Of a stretch of DNA of 12,347 bases, positions 1 through 6,426 are shown piece after piece. The DNA is from Clostridia bacterium. Its GTDB lineage: Bacteria; Bacillota; Clostridia; Lachnospirales; Cellulosilyticaceae. The position numbers and the translations under genes were made by a program. How positions within the stretch are numbered: the stretch's first letter is position 1; each line of letters begins with the position of its first letter. Location: NCBI GenBank assembly GCA_029256345.1, contig JAQSYC010000028.1:1-12347 (forward strand), written 5' to 3'. The notes beneath the pieces are model-generated. The model was not told the DNA's origin and made no database searches. It worked only from the letters and a program-made list of their open reading frames with translations.

Positions 1-251
1 ATACTGTCTTGCTGCACAAGTCTTATGCTTGGCATAGGTTTTCCAATGTTCTTATAAAAATATTGTATTGTCTTATAGATAAGATTGGTTTCATCCGTTG
101 GAATATCAGGACTTCCATCTTGAATAATAATCTCAAATCCCTCTTTGATTTCTTCTGCATAAACGATATTATACATACTAAGCGCCATGCCGATGCTGTC
201 AAATCCAGGTCCCATATTGGCTGTTGTCGCAGGTACTTTTACTTTAATCAT
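1..251 (-). CDS. thrB: Homoserine kinase (GHMP family), N-terminal part, cut by left window edge
   Basis: This gene would phosphorylate L-homoserine to O-phosphohomoserine with ATP, the step before threonine synthase, in the cytoplasm. Only the first 83 residues are in the window and the frame is open to the edge. The protein begins MIKVKVPATTANMGPGFDSI, and the VPATTANMGPGFDSIGMAL stretch is the characteristic N-terminal substrate-binding motif of GHMP homoserine kinases. The ATP-binding PxxSSGLGSS-type loop would lie beyond the edge. The ATG at 249-251 is preceded by GAGGTGA about 6 nt upstream, which fixes the start. It lies 125 bp downstream of the aspartokinase gene on the same strand and is probably the distal gene of the threonine operon, although a terminator-like hairpin sits in the gap. 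The family is identified with good confidence from the motif; activity of the missing part cannot be judged. Confidence 0.9.
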   Translation of the reverse strand, partial: MIKVKVPATTANMGPGFDSIGMALSMYNIVYAEEIKEGFEIIIQDGSPDIPTDETNLIYKTIQYFYKNIGKPMPSIRLVQQDS

Positions 252-315
252 TTCTTGTCACCTCATCTTTTATAATCTGTTCAAAATATCTCGTCTCTCT
301 TTTTATCCTTTTCAT

Positions 316-355
316 AAAAAACATAAAAGGTGAGAGATAATGGTATCACTCACCT
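316..355 (-). terminator. Hairpin plus U-rich tract between lysC and thrB (terminator or attenuator)
   Basis: Arms AGGTGAG (328-334) and CTCACCT (349-355) pair perfectly. After one A-A mismatch, GATA (336-339) and TATC (344-347) also pair around a 4-nt loop. Read on the minus strand, the hairpin is followed by TTT-ATG-TTTTTT, a broken U tract. It lies 22 bases beyond the aspartokinase stop and 77 bases before the thrB start. It resembles an intrinsic terminator, and because the next gene is thrB in the same orientation it may act as a partial terminator or attenuator. Confidence 0.6.
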
Positions 356-376
356 CTTTACTATTTACTTTTAGAA

Positions 377-853
377 CTAATCTGCTAAATTAAATTTATC
401 ATGGATCGCATTCATTGCTTTATGCATTTGTTTTTTATCTATTAATATAGAGATTTTAATCTCTGAAGTGGAGATCATGTGAATATTGATATTAGAATCA
501 TACATAGCCTCAAACATTTTAGAAGCTACCCCAACATTGGCTACCATTCCTGCTCCTACAACAGATACTTTGGCTAAGTTTTCATTGTAATCGACTTCTT
601 TAGCTCCCCATCTTTCTCTGTTTTGTTCAATAACTTCTTTGGCATCTTCAAGAGATGTATCAGGTATGGTGAAAGAAATATCTTTTGTTTTGTCTCTTCC
701 AATTGATTGGAGGATAATATCTACATTGACGTTTTTCTTTGCCAGTGTAGCAAAAACATCAAAAGCCTTTCCCGGTGTATCTTGTAGTCCTATTAAAGAT
801 ACACGTGCAATCTCATCATCCCCTGCAACACCACTAATTAACATTCTTTCCAT
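377..853 (-). CDS. Aspartokinase beta subunit from in-frame internal start (probable)
   Basis: Inside the aspartokinase gene, in the same frame, AAGGAGG at 862-868 is followed after 8 nt by ATG at 851-853 (codon 245 of the long form, start MERMLISGV). Translation from here would give a 158-aa protein made almost entirely of the two ACT domains. In Bacillus subtilis aspartokinase II, lysC is known to make a beta subunit of about 160 residues from an internal start, and it assembles with the alpha subunit as a regulatory partner. The quality of the internal ribosome binding site and its position exactly at the domain boundary support the same arrangement here. This is a nested product, not a separate gene; whether it is made is inference. 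Confidence 0.6.
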   Translation of the reverse strand: MERMLISGVAGDDEIARVSLIGLQDTPGKAFDVFATLAKKNVNVDIILQSIGRDKTKDISFTIPDTSLEDAKEVIEQNRERWGAKEVDYNENLAKVSVVGAGMVANVGVASKMFEAMYDSNINIHMISTSEIKISILIDKKQMHKAMNAIHDKFNLAD

Positions 854-1585
854 TTTACATGCCTCCTTAACGATTGTTCCTTCTGCGGTAGTTAAACTTG
901 ATCTAACAACTAGCTCTACATTGTACTTCTTGGCTAATTCAACAGATCTATTGTGAAGTACTTTAGCCCCTAATGAAGCTAATTCTAACATTTCATTATA
1001 AGTGATTTCATTTAATTTTTTGGCATTTTGTACAACCCTTGGATCTGCTGTATAAACACCCTCTACATCTGTATAAATCTCACATTGGTCTGCATTGAGT
1101 GCTGCCGCTATTGCTACGGCCGTGGTATCAGAACCACCTCTTCCAAGTGTTGTAATATCATCAAAACGATTCATTCCTTGAAAACCTGTGACAAGAACAA
1201 TATTTTTTCTGTCTAACTCTCTTCTTATTCTGTCCGGCTTGATTTTTTTAAGCCTTGCATTGCTATAAGTGGACGTCGTTATCATGCCTACTTGATAGGC
1301 GTTTAATGAAACACAAGGGAATCCAAGTTCCGAAAGTGCCATAGCCATCAAAGCAACTGACTGCTGTTCTCCTGTTGACAAGAGCATATCCATCTCTCTT
1401 TTAGGGGGATTTTTACTAATTTCTTTTGCTTTTGCAATAAGGTCATCTGTTGTATCCCCTTGCGCCGAAAGCACGACAATAACATCATTTCCTTCTTTAT
1501 AAGTCTGGGCAACCCTTTTGGCAACATTGTAAACTCTTTCTGCATTGGCAACAGAGCTTCCTCCAAATTTTTGTACGATTAACAC
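377..1585 (-). CDS. lysC: Aspartokinase (alpha subunit), feedback-regulated, ACT domains at C-terminus
   Basis: Aspartokinase phosphorylates L-aspartate to 4-phosphoaspartate with ATP, the first step toward lysine, threonine and methionine. The protein has an N-terminal amino-acid-kinase domain with KFGGSS at residues 6-11 and GRGGSDTT at about 148-155. From about residue 250 two ACT domains follow (ARVSLIGL... and VSVVGAGM...), which bind the feedback amino acid. I chose the GTG at 1583-1585, giving 402 aa, because AGGAGG lies about 7 nt upstream and the protein then starts MLIVQKFGGSS, as in relatives. An in-frame ATG at 1612 would add nine residues that overlap this ribosome binding site. 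The length matches Bacillus-type aspartokinase II, whose lysC gene also encodes a beta subunit from an internal start; a matching internal site is present here. Lysine or threonine as effector cannot be decided from sequence. Upstream is the phosphoglycerate mutase homologue; downstream is thrB. Confidence 0.94.
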   Translation of the reverse strand: MLIVQKFGGSSVANAERVYNVAKRVAQTYKEGNDVIVVLSAQGDTTDDLIAKAKEISKNPPKREMDMLLSTGEQQSVALMAMALSELGFPCVSLNAYQVGMITTSTYSNARLKKIKPDRIRRELDRKNIVLVTGFQGMNRFDDITTLGRGGSDTTAVAIAAALNADQCEIYTDVEGVYTADPRVVQNAKKLNEITYNEMLELASLGAKVLHNRSVELAKKYNVELVVRSSLTTAEGTIVKEACKMERMLISGVAGDDEIARVSLIGLQDTPGKAFDVFATLAKKNVNVDIILQSIGRDKTKDISFTIPDTSLEDAKEVIEQNRERWGAKEVDYNENLAKVSVVGAGMVANVGVASKMFEAMYDSNINIHMISTSEIKISILIDKKQMHKAMNAIHDKFNLAD

Positions 1586-1642
1586 ATTTTCTCCTCCTCT
1601 AATCTCATTCATAGTTGTTTTCTAGTCATGCTGCTCATTATT

Positions 1643-2854
1643 TCACTGAAGAAACACATCCATAAGTGTATGTCCTGCTTCGATAGAATAACCGGTAGTT
1701 TTTGCAAAGTCTTCATTGTAACTATTGTGCTCATTAATTACATCATTACCTTTTTGATAAATCATAAAAGGTACGGGCTCTCCTGTATGAGTCCTAAGCC
1801 TAAGAGGTGTCGGGTGATCTGGCACCACCAGCATTTTATAGGGTATAGACTGACTATCTAATGCCTTTATAATAGGTTTAATAATCTTTTCGTCTATGTA
1901 TTCAATAGCTTTGATTTTGTTATCTAACTCATTTCTGTGTCCACACTCATCAGGCCCCTCTAAATGAACATAAACAAAATCCTTATCCTCTTCTATCAGC
2001 CACTTAATCGCTGCATCTGCCTTACCTTTGTAATTGGTATGCACATTGCCGGTAGCGCCTTCTACATCTATGGAAGTCATGCCTGCGCCTATGCCTATGC
2101 CTTTAATAAGATCTACAGCTGATATGACAGCACCCTCTACATGGTATTTGTCTTTAAATAAAGGAAGCTGTGGTTTAGTTCCTTCTCCCCATATCCAGAT
2201 ACTGTTAGCGGGTCTTAAGCCCTTCTCTCTTCTGGCCTCATTAATAGGGTGATGATTAAGGATGTCATAGCTTTTTTTCATAAATTCCCAAATCGTTTCA
2301 CTATTGACCCCACTTGGCTGATAGGCGCCTATGGACTTTTCAAGAATATCATGGGGTGGTGTCAGCTGCACACTTGTACTTCCCTGATCCCATACCAGTA
2401 AATGTCTGTAGCTTACTCCGGGATGAAATTTCCTTACGTCATCTCCTAAAGTCTGCTCAATTGCTGCTATAAGTACTCCTGCTTCTTCAGTTGTAATCTC
2501 ATCTGCACTATGGTCCAAAATGATTTTATGTTCATAAGTTTCCTCTTCACTTAAGGTCACCAGATTTGTTCTGAACGTCACGTCAGTATCTTTTAGGCTA
2601 ACACCCATACTCAAAGCTTCTAACGGACTTCTCCCAAAATAATAACAGCGTGGGTCATACCCTAGTACAGACAAATTGGCTGTGTCACTGCCTTTTGCAC
2701 AGCCTTCTGGAATAGTATGAACCATTCCAATGCTGCTATAGGGTGCTAACTGATCTATTGTCTCCGTCCTTGCATATTCTAACGGCGTAACATCTCCCAA
2801 GACTGGGATAGGTTCATCTGCTGCTCCATCTATCAGTACTACCACATATTTCAT
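1643..2854 (-). CDS. apgM: Archaeal-type cofactor-independent phosphoglycerate mutase homologue (proposed homoserine kinase)
   Basis: A 403-aa alkaline-phosphatase-superfamily protein of the ApgM family. The known reaction of the family is interconversion of 3- and 2-phosphoglycerate through a phosphoserine intermediate. A subgroup found in threonine operons has been proposed to be an alternative homoserine kinase. Metal-site and catalytic residues look intact: D9 in LIDGAADEP, the expected nucleophile S56 in KGSDTANLSVLGYDP, D302 and H306 in EGPDECGH, D346-H347 in VVPDHPTPLRLRTHTGEP, and H395 near the end. I chose ATG 2852-2854 because AGGAG is 9 nt upstream and the protein then starts MKYVVVLIDGAADEP, as in relatives. 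The ATG at 2863 abuts the Shine-Dalgarno sequence directly. The gene lies 12 bp after hom and 57 bp before lysC, so it is surely co-transcribed. Operon position favours a role in homoserine or threonine metabolism, but a true mutase role cannot be excluded. Confidence 0.88.
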   Translation of the reverse strand: MKYVVVLIDGAADEPIPVLGDVTPLEYARTETIDQLAPYSSIGMVHTIPEGCAKGSDTANLSVLGYDPRCYYFGRSPLEALSMGVSLKDTDVTFRTNLVTLSEEETYEHKIILDHSADEITTEEAGVLIAAIEQTLGDDVRKFHPGVSYRHLLVWDQGSTSVQLTPPHDILEKSIGAYQPSGVNSETIWEFMKKSYDILNHHPINEARREKGLRPANSIWIWGEGTKPQLPLFKDKYHVEGAVISAVDLIKGIGIGAGMTSIDVEGATGNVHTNYKGKADAAIKWLIEEDKDFVYVHLEGPDECGHRNELDNKIKAIEYIDEKIIKPIIKALDSQSIPYKMLVVPDHPTPLRLRTHTGEPVPFMIYQKGNDVINEHNSYNEDFAKTTGYSIEAGHTLMDVFLQ

Positions 2855-2866
2855 TTTATCCATCTC

Positions 2867-4081
2867 CTACTTTTCAATACGAATTTTGCTTATCACTTTA
2901 AAATCAGATACTCTTTCTAGTCTTTGAGCAAAGTGGATTTCTGTCTCCGTTTGAGTGATAAAAGCATATTCACCTTCTAAAGGCTTCACCTCTTCTACTT
3001 CTCCAAATACTTCTTTAACCCTCTGTGCTATAGACTCTGCATTTTTCTCAAGCCTCACAAAATAGGTGGCTTTTACTTGACCCTTATCCTTTAACTCTAT
3101 TTTTTCTCTATTCCAGAAAGAGATGATATTTGTTCCTTTATGTTTGGCTGCATCCACAACATCAGCTACTACGGCACTGGCTGTCGGCAGTTTGCCCGCT
3201 CCTCTTCCATAAAACATCACTTCTCCAATCACATTCCCTTTGACGAAAATGGCATTAAAAACATCATTTACCATCGCTAGCGGGTGGGTAAGCGGAATCA
3301 GCATAGGTGACACTCTGGCAAAAATACTATCGTCTTGTTTTTGGCATGTTGCAAGCAGTTTAATCACATAACCCATGCTTTCTGCATAAAACATATCTTC
3401 TTTTGTAACCTTTGTAATGCCTTCTGTGGGAATGTCTTGATAATTGACATGTTCTCCAAACGCCAATGATGAAAGTATAGCAATCTTGCGGCATGCGTCA
3501 TGGCCTTCTACATCTGCCTCTGGATTTTTCTCTGCATACCCTAAGGCTTGGGCTTCTTTTAATACCTCTTCAAAAGCACTGCCCTTTTCCTTCATTTGGG
3601 TCAATATAAAGTTAGTGGTCCCGTTAAGGATCCCTGTAATTTCATAAATCTCGTCCGCTGTAAGCGATTGGTTGAGGGGCCTAATAATGGGTATACCTCC
3701 CCCGACACTTGCCTCAAATAAAAAGTTAACTTTATTTTTTCTAGCTGTCTCTAACAGTTCTGCACCATGCAGCGCCACTAATTCCTTATTAGAAGTTACA
3801 AAGCTTTTCCCTTTTGAAAGACTCGCTTTCGCAAAAGTATAAGCAGGCTCCACACCACCCATAGCTTCTACAACTATCTCTACTTCTTCATCACTCACAA
3901 TGATTTCAAAGTCTTTGACAACAAGCGTACTGATAGGATCTCCTTCAAAATCTCTGATGTCTAGTATATATTTGATCTCTACTTCCTGCCCGGCTCTTTT
4001 GGCTATGCTTTCTTTGTTTTCATTGATGACTTCTACGACCCCTCGGCCGACTGTCCCTAATCCTAATAATGCAATCTTCAT
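2867..4081 (-). CDS. hom: Homoserine dehydrogenase
   Basis: This enzyme reduces L-aspartate 4-semialdehyde to L-homoserine with NAD(P)H, the branch point toward threonine and methionine. The 404-aa protein starts with a Rossmann dinucleotide loop, GLGTVGRGV (residues 7-15). It carries SNKELVA at about 97-103 and GTTNF at about 154-158. The catalytic stretch GYAEKNPEADVEGHDACRK (181-199) contains the conserved D195 and K199. The C-terminal 65 or so residues look like an ACT domain, consistent with threonine feedback. The start ATG at 4079-4081 has GGAGGT 7 nt upstream. It lies 41 bp after the regulator gene and almost abuts the mutase homologue, so these genes form one operon. No thrC is seen next to it in this window, unlike the common hom-thrC-thrB order of Bacillus. 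Confidence 0.95.
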   Translation of the reverse strand: MKIALLGLGTVGRGVVEVINENKESIAKRAGQEVEIKYILDIRDFEGDPISTLVVKDFEIIVSDEEVEIVVEAMGGVEPAYTFAKASLSKGKSFVTSNKELVALHGAELLETARKNKVNFLFEASVGGGIPIIRPLNQSLTADEIYEITGILNGTTNFILTQMKEKGSAFEEVLKEAQALGYAEKNPEADVEGHDACRKIAILSSLAFGEHVNYQDIPTEGITKVTKEDMFYAESMGYVIKLLATCQKQDDSIFARVSPMLIPLTHPLAMVNDVFNAIFVKGNVIGEVMFYGRGAGKLPTASAVVADVVDAAKHKGTNIISFWNREKIELKDKGQVKATYFVRLEKNAESIAQRVKEVFGEVEEVKPLEGEYAFITQTETEIHFAQRLERVSDFKVISKIRIEK

Positions 4082-4122
4082 ATTTTAACCTCCACTAATA
4101 TCATTGTTCCTTAACCCTCATA

Positions 4123-4566
4123 CTATTCCCTTGCCAAGATTTTTATTTCCTGAACACCATTTAAATCCTGCAACCGGTCAATTAACTCTTCGATATCCAT
4201 AATCATATGAGCTGTCTGCATGCATAAATTGATAATGGCTATGCCATTCATCGGAACCATCTGATTAATCGTTAAGACATTTCCGCCTGCATTAGCAATA
4301 CCATTCAGTACATCTGACAACCTTCCGGTTTCATCTTGTAAATGGATTAACATCGTAAGTGCTTGCCCCTTTCCCTTATCATAAAAAGGAAAAATAGCAT
4401 CTTTATATTTATAAAAAGAACTTCTGCTAATGCCTACTTTTTCTGTAGCTTCTTGTACGGTAAGTAATTTATCTTTTTCTAATAAATTTTTCACATCTAC
4501 TACTTTTAAAAAAATATCAGGCAGTACGTCTTTATCAACCACGTAAAATTGATGTTTTTCTTTCAT
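4123..4566 (-). CDS. ACT-domain regulator of PheB/ThrR type (UPF0735-like)
   Basis: A 147-aa protein with a short helix-turn-helix-like segment at about residues 35-58 (TVQEATEKVGISRSSFYKYK) followed by an ACT domain from about 71 to 145 (TMLIHLQDETGRLSDVLNGI...). Length and layout match the PheB family. A Bacillus subtilis member is reported to repress threonine biosynthesis genes (ThrR); I recall this rather than having checked it. The ACT domain suggests sensing of an amino acid, most simply threonine. I chose ATG 4564-4566 because AAGGAG (4573-4578) stands 6 nt upstream and this gives the family length. A GTG at 4608 in the same frame would add 14 unconserved residues and coincides with the predicted transcript start. 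It is first in the operon, so it probably controls its own promoter and the four genes behind it. DNA binding and effector are inference. Confidence 0.85.
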   Translation of the reverse strand: MKEKHQFYVVDKDVLPDIFLKVVDVKNLLEKDKLLTVQEATEKVGISRSSFYKYKDAIFPFYDKGKGQALTMLIHLQDETGRLSDVLNGIANAGGNVLTINQMVPMNGIAIINLCMQTAHMIMDIEELIDRLQDLNGVQEIKILARE

Positions 4567-4600
4567 AATATTCTCCTTGTTCGCTTGTGGTGAACATTTG

Positions 4601-4698
4601 TTTATCACTTACACACTATATCATACTCCGTTTTTACTTTCAAGTTTATAGTTTTTGATTGGAGATTTTTTATCACTTTATATAAAATTTTATCACCT
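4601..4698 (-). repeat. Three AAGTGATAAA-like repeats around the threonine-operon promoter
   Basis: Minus-strand AAGTGATAAA occurs exactly at 4601-4610 and 4669-4678, and as AGGTGATAAA at 4689-4698. The two upstream copies are 20 bp apart, about two helical turns, and lie upstream of the -35 box. The third covers the predicted transcription start. All have the same orientation. The layout suggests binding sites for a regulator, most simply the ACT-domain protein encoded by the first gene, but no binding motif is known to me for it. Confidence 0.45.
4615..4643 (-). promoter_or_regulatory. Sigma-A-type promoter of the threonine operon
   Basis: Read on the minus strand, TTGAAA (4638-4643) is followed after exactly 17 bp by TATAGT (4615-4620). 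Transcription would begin near 4608, leaving a leader of about 42 nt before the regulator start. That is too short for a T-box, a lysine riboswitch or a terminator-type attenuator. The leader contains a short inverted repeat, TGTTC...GAACA (4578-4596), just upstream of the ribosome binding site. Confidence 0.75.
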
Positions 4699-4729
4699 TT
4701 AATAAAATATACAGACATTATTGCTATGC

Positions 4730-4771
4730 AAAAAAAAGAAATGATGTTAGTATCAACATCATTTCTTTTTT
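4730..4771. terminator. Bidirectional intrinsic terminator downstream of the amidase gene
   Basis: GAAATGATGTT (4738-4748) pairs perfectly with AACATCATTTC (4755-4765) around a 6-nt loop. Eight A residues flank it on the left and six T on the right, so it works on paper in both directions. Its main use should be to end minus-strand transcription of the amidase gene, whose stop codon is 3 bp beyond its right end. It also insulates the threonine-operon promoter from read-through. Confidence 0.9.
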
Positions 4772-4774
4772 AGT

Positions 4775-6202
4775 TTAATTCATTTCAAAATAAGTTAAAA
4801 TGGACTGATAAATGATTTCTGCCAATCGCGGCGAAAAATCTGCCTGTGTTAATCGCATCCTATCTTGTTCGTTTGACAAAAAACCACCTTCAATTAAAAC
4901 TGATGGCATTGTTGTATTTCTTAGAACATAAAGTCCATTATTGGCTTTTGCCTTTCTGTCATTCATCCCAAGTCCTTGTATGATATTGGCCTGGACCAAC
5001 TTTGCAAAGTATTCTCCTCTTGGATCACTGGGGTTACTGAAATAAAAGGTTTCTGTTCCGTTTACCGCGGTATTATCTACATAGTTGTTATGTATGCTTA
5101 CAAAAAGGCTGGCTCCTATTTCATTAGCAAGCGTTGTCCTGTCTTCTAAGCTAGGTTTCACATCTTCTTCCCTTGTCATATACACTTTGATATGAGGGGC
5201 ATTTATCAATAGACGATAAAGATCTGTTGCATAGCGGATATTGAGGTCTTTTTCCAAAATCCCACCTCCGCTTGTTCCTGGGTCGCTTCCTCCATGACCT
5301 GCGTCTATAAGAACTATCTTTTCATATTTCTCACTTGGTTTAACCAGCTGTATATGTATTTTACCTTCCTGCTCATACAGGTTCACTGCACTCACAGAAG
5401 AAGTATTGATGATTAACCGCGTTCCTGCCGCATGTTCAAGACTTACCCCTTTAATTCTGCCTTCAGTACTCACTAAAGTTCCACCGTTTAAAAATGCGGA
5501 ATAGTCACCACCTAAATCTATTATGATCTTTTTTTCTCTATATAGATCTGTAATACTCATGTCTGCTACAGAAAACAGGGGCTGCTGTTCAATGATAAGT
5601 GTATTTTGATCAGGTTCATAACTGATGTTACTTAATGAATTTTCCCAATTTTCTGTCGGACTAGGTATAGGGTTTAAGGTTTCATCTGGATCCTCTTCAG
5701 TTTCCGGCAGCTCAGACTGGGCAGGCGGAAGAGGTTTTTGGATGGCTATACTTCTGGCATTGCCTTCCCATACCACCTTATACCCTAACTGCTCACTTAT
5801 AAAACGAATGGGAATCATAAGTTTATCATTGATGACCTTGGGGGGCATATCCAACATTTTCAATTCTCCATTGACCCAGGCTTCTCCTTTATCAACTTCT
5901 AATACAAGCAAAGACACCCCGTCATAAACATAGACTTTTCGTTCTGCTTCCTTCCACTCTACAGTAGCACCCATAGGTTCAAATACCTCTCTGGCGGGCA
6001 CCAACACCCGATCTCCAAGTTGTATAGGGGGCATAAGCGTTGTTTGAATAGGGGTATTATTTATATAAAGACTAATAGATGGCAAATCATACACATGGTT
6101 TCTGCCATCATAGGTTAAATTCATAGTGTCCGCCTGAACAACAGTGTATGATGTACAAAGCATCGCAGCCATAATAAGAGCTTTTTTAAACTGATGTCTC
6201 AT
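4775..6202 (-). CDS. Secreted N-acetylmuramoyl-L-alanine amidase with copper-amine-oxidase-type N-terminal and AMIN domains
   Basis: This enzyme cleaves the bond between N-acetylmuramic acid and L-alanine in peptidoglycan and acts outside the membrane. The 475-aa protein has a signal peptide (about 1-24, ending VVQA). Residues about 48-156 carry two stalk-type units with LVPAREVFEPMGATVEW and MIPIRFISEQLGYKVVW, typical of the copper amine oxidase N-terminal-like domain. A proline- and acid-rich linker (157-185) follows, then an AMIN-like domain (about 190-290), then an Amidase_3 catalytic domain. Zinc ligands are H303 in DAGHGGSDPG, E317 in ILEKDL and H371 in VSIHNN; the catalytic glutamate is E438 in LIEGGFLSN. 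All are present, so the enzyme should be active. The start has AGGAGG 7 nt upstream. It is transcribed alone from its own promoter, divergently from the glycosyltransferase. Likely roles are cell separation, wall turnover or spore-related hydrolysis; sequence does not say which. Confidence 0.93.
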   Translation of the reverse strand: MRHQFKKALIMAAMLCTSYTVVQADTMNLTYDGRNHVYDLPSISLYINNTPIQTTLMPPIQLGDRVLVPAREVFEPMGATVEWKEAERKVYVYDGVSLLVLEVDKGEAWVNGELKMLDMPPKVINDKLMIPIRFISEQLGYKVVWEGNARSIAIQKPLPPAQSELPETEEDPDETLNPIPSPTENWENSLSNISYEPDQNTLIIEQQPLFSVADMSITDLYREKKIIIDLGGDYSAFLNGGTLVSTEGRIKGVSLEHAAGTRLIINTSSVSAVNLYEQEGKIHIQLVKPSEKYEKIVLIDAGHGGSDPGTSGGGILEKDLNIRYATDLYRLLINAPHIKVYMTREEDVKPSLEDRTTLANEIGASLFVSIHNNYVDNTAVNGTETFYFSNPSDPRGEYFAKLVQANIIQGLGMNDRKAKANNGLYVLRNTTMPSVLIEGGFLSNEQDRMRLTQADFSPRLAEIIYQSILTYFEMN

Positions 6203-6246
6203 TTCTATCCTCCTAGTTAAAAGTTCTTTGTAATCAATCTATTTGT

Positions 6247-6275
6247 ATTATAGCAGAAAAAAACTCTTATTACAA
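6247..6275 (-). promoter_or_regulatory. Sigma-A-type promoter of the amidase gene, extended -10
   Basis: On the minus strand TTGTAA (6270-6275) is followed after 17 bp by a perfect TATAAT (6247-6252) preceded by TGC, an extended -10 element. Transcription would begin near 6240, giving a leader of about 38 nt that contains the AGGAGG site. This argues for vegetative expression rather than a sporulation-only promoter. Confidence 0.8.
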
Positions 6276-6373
6276 AATAAACTCCCATTTTTTTGTATAA
6301 AAGACGATTTTTTCATTTGTTTTTATCTTCAATTTTTTACTCTTTTATCCTCTATGTCTAGGGATAATTAAAT

Positions 6374-6403
6374 TTGGCTATACTCTCTTTATAATTTGTT
6401 AAA
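6374..6403 (+). promoter_or_regulatory. Possible promoter of the glycosyltransferase gene
   Basis: TATAAT lies within CTTTATAATTTG about 30 bp upstream of the start codon, with an upstream TTAAAT-like -35 at about 16 bp spacing. A TATACT about 10 bp further upstream is an alternative -10. Neither has a good -35 box, so this assignment is weak. The gene is preceded by the divergent amidase and must have a promoter in this gap. Confidence 0.35.
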
Positions 6404-6426
6404 GTAAGGAAGGTTATTAAGGCGCT

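Noticed and set aside
9..275. 88-codon open frame on the plus strand at the left edge
   Set aside because: It lies opposite thrB, whose N-terminal motif is unmistakable. It has no ribosome binding site and no recognisable protein features.
4535..4597. Short upstream frame in the regulator leader (20 codons, three of them Thr) overlapping the regulator start
   Set aside because: It looks like a possible threonine leader peptide, but it has no ribosome binding site and no terminator/antiterminator pair follows, so chance is more likely.
4567..4614. T-box, lysine riboswitch or attenuator in the threonine operon leader
   Set aside because: The predicted leader is only about 42 nt and shows no T-box sequence or terminator.
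4682..4693. 12-bp perfect palindrome ATAAAATTTTAT upstream of the threonine promoter
   Set aside because: It is made only of A and T in very AT-rich DNA, so it is weak evidence by itself; it partly overlaps one of the AAGTGATAAA-like repeats reported separately.
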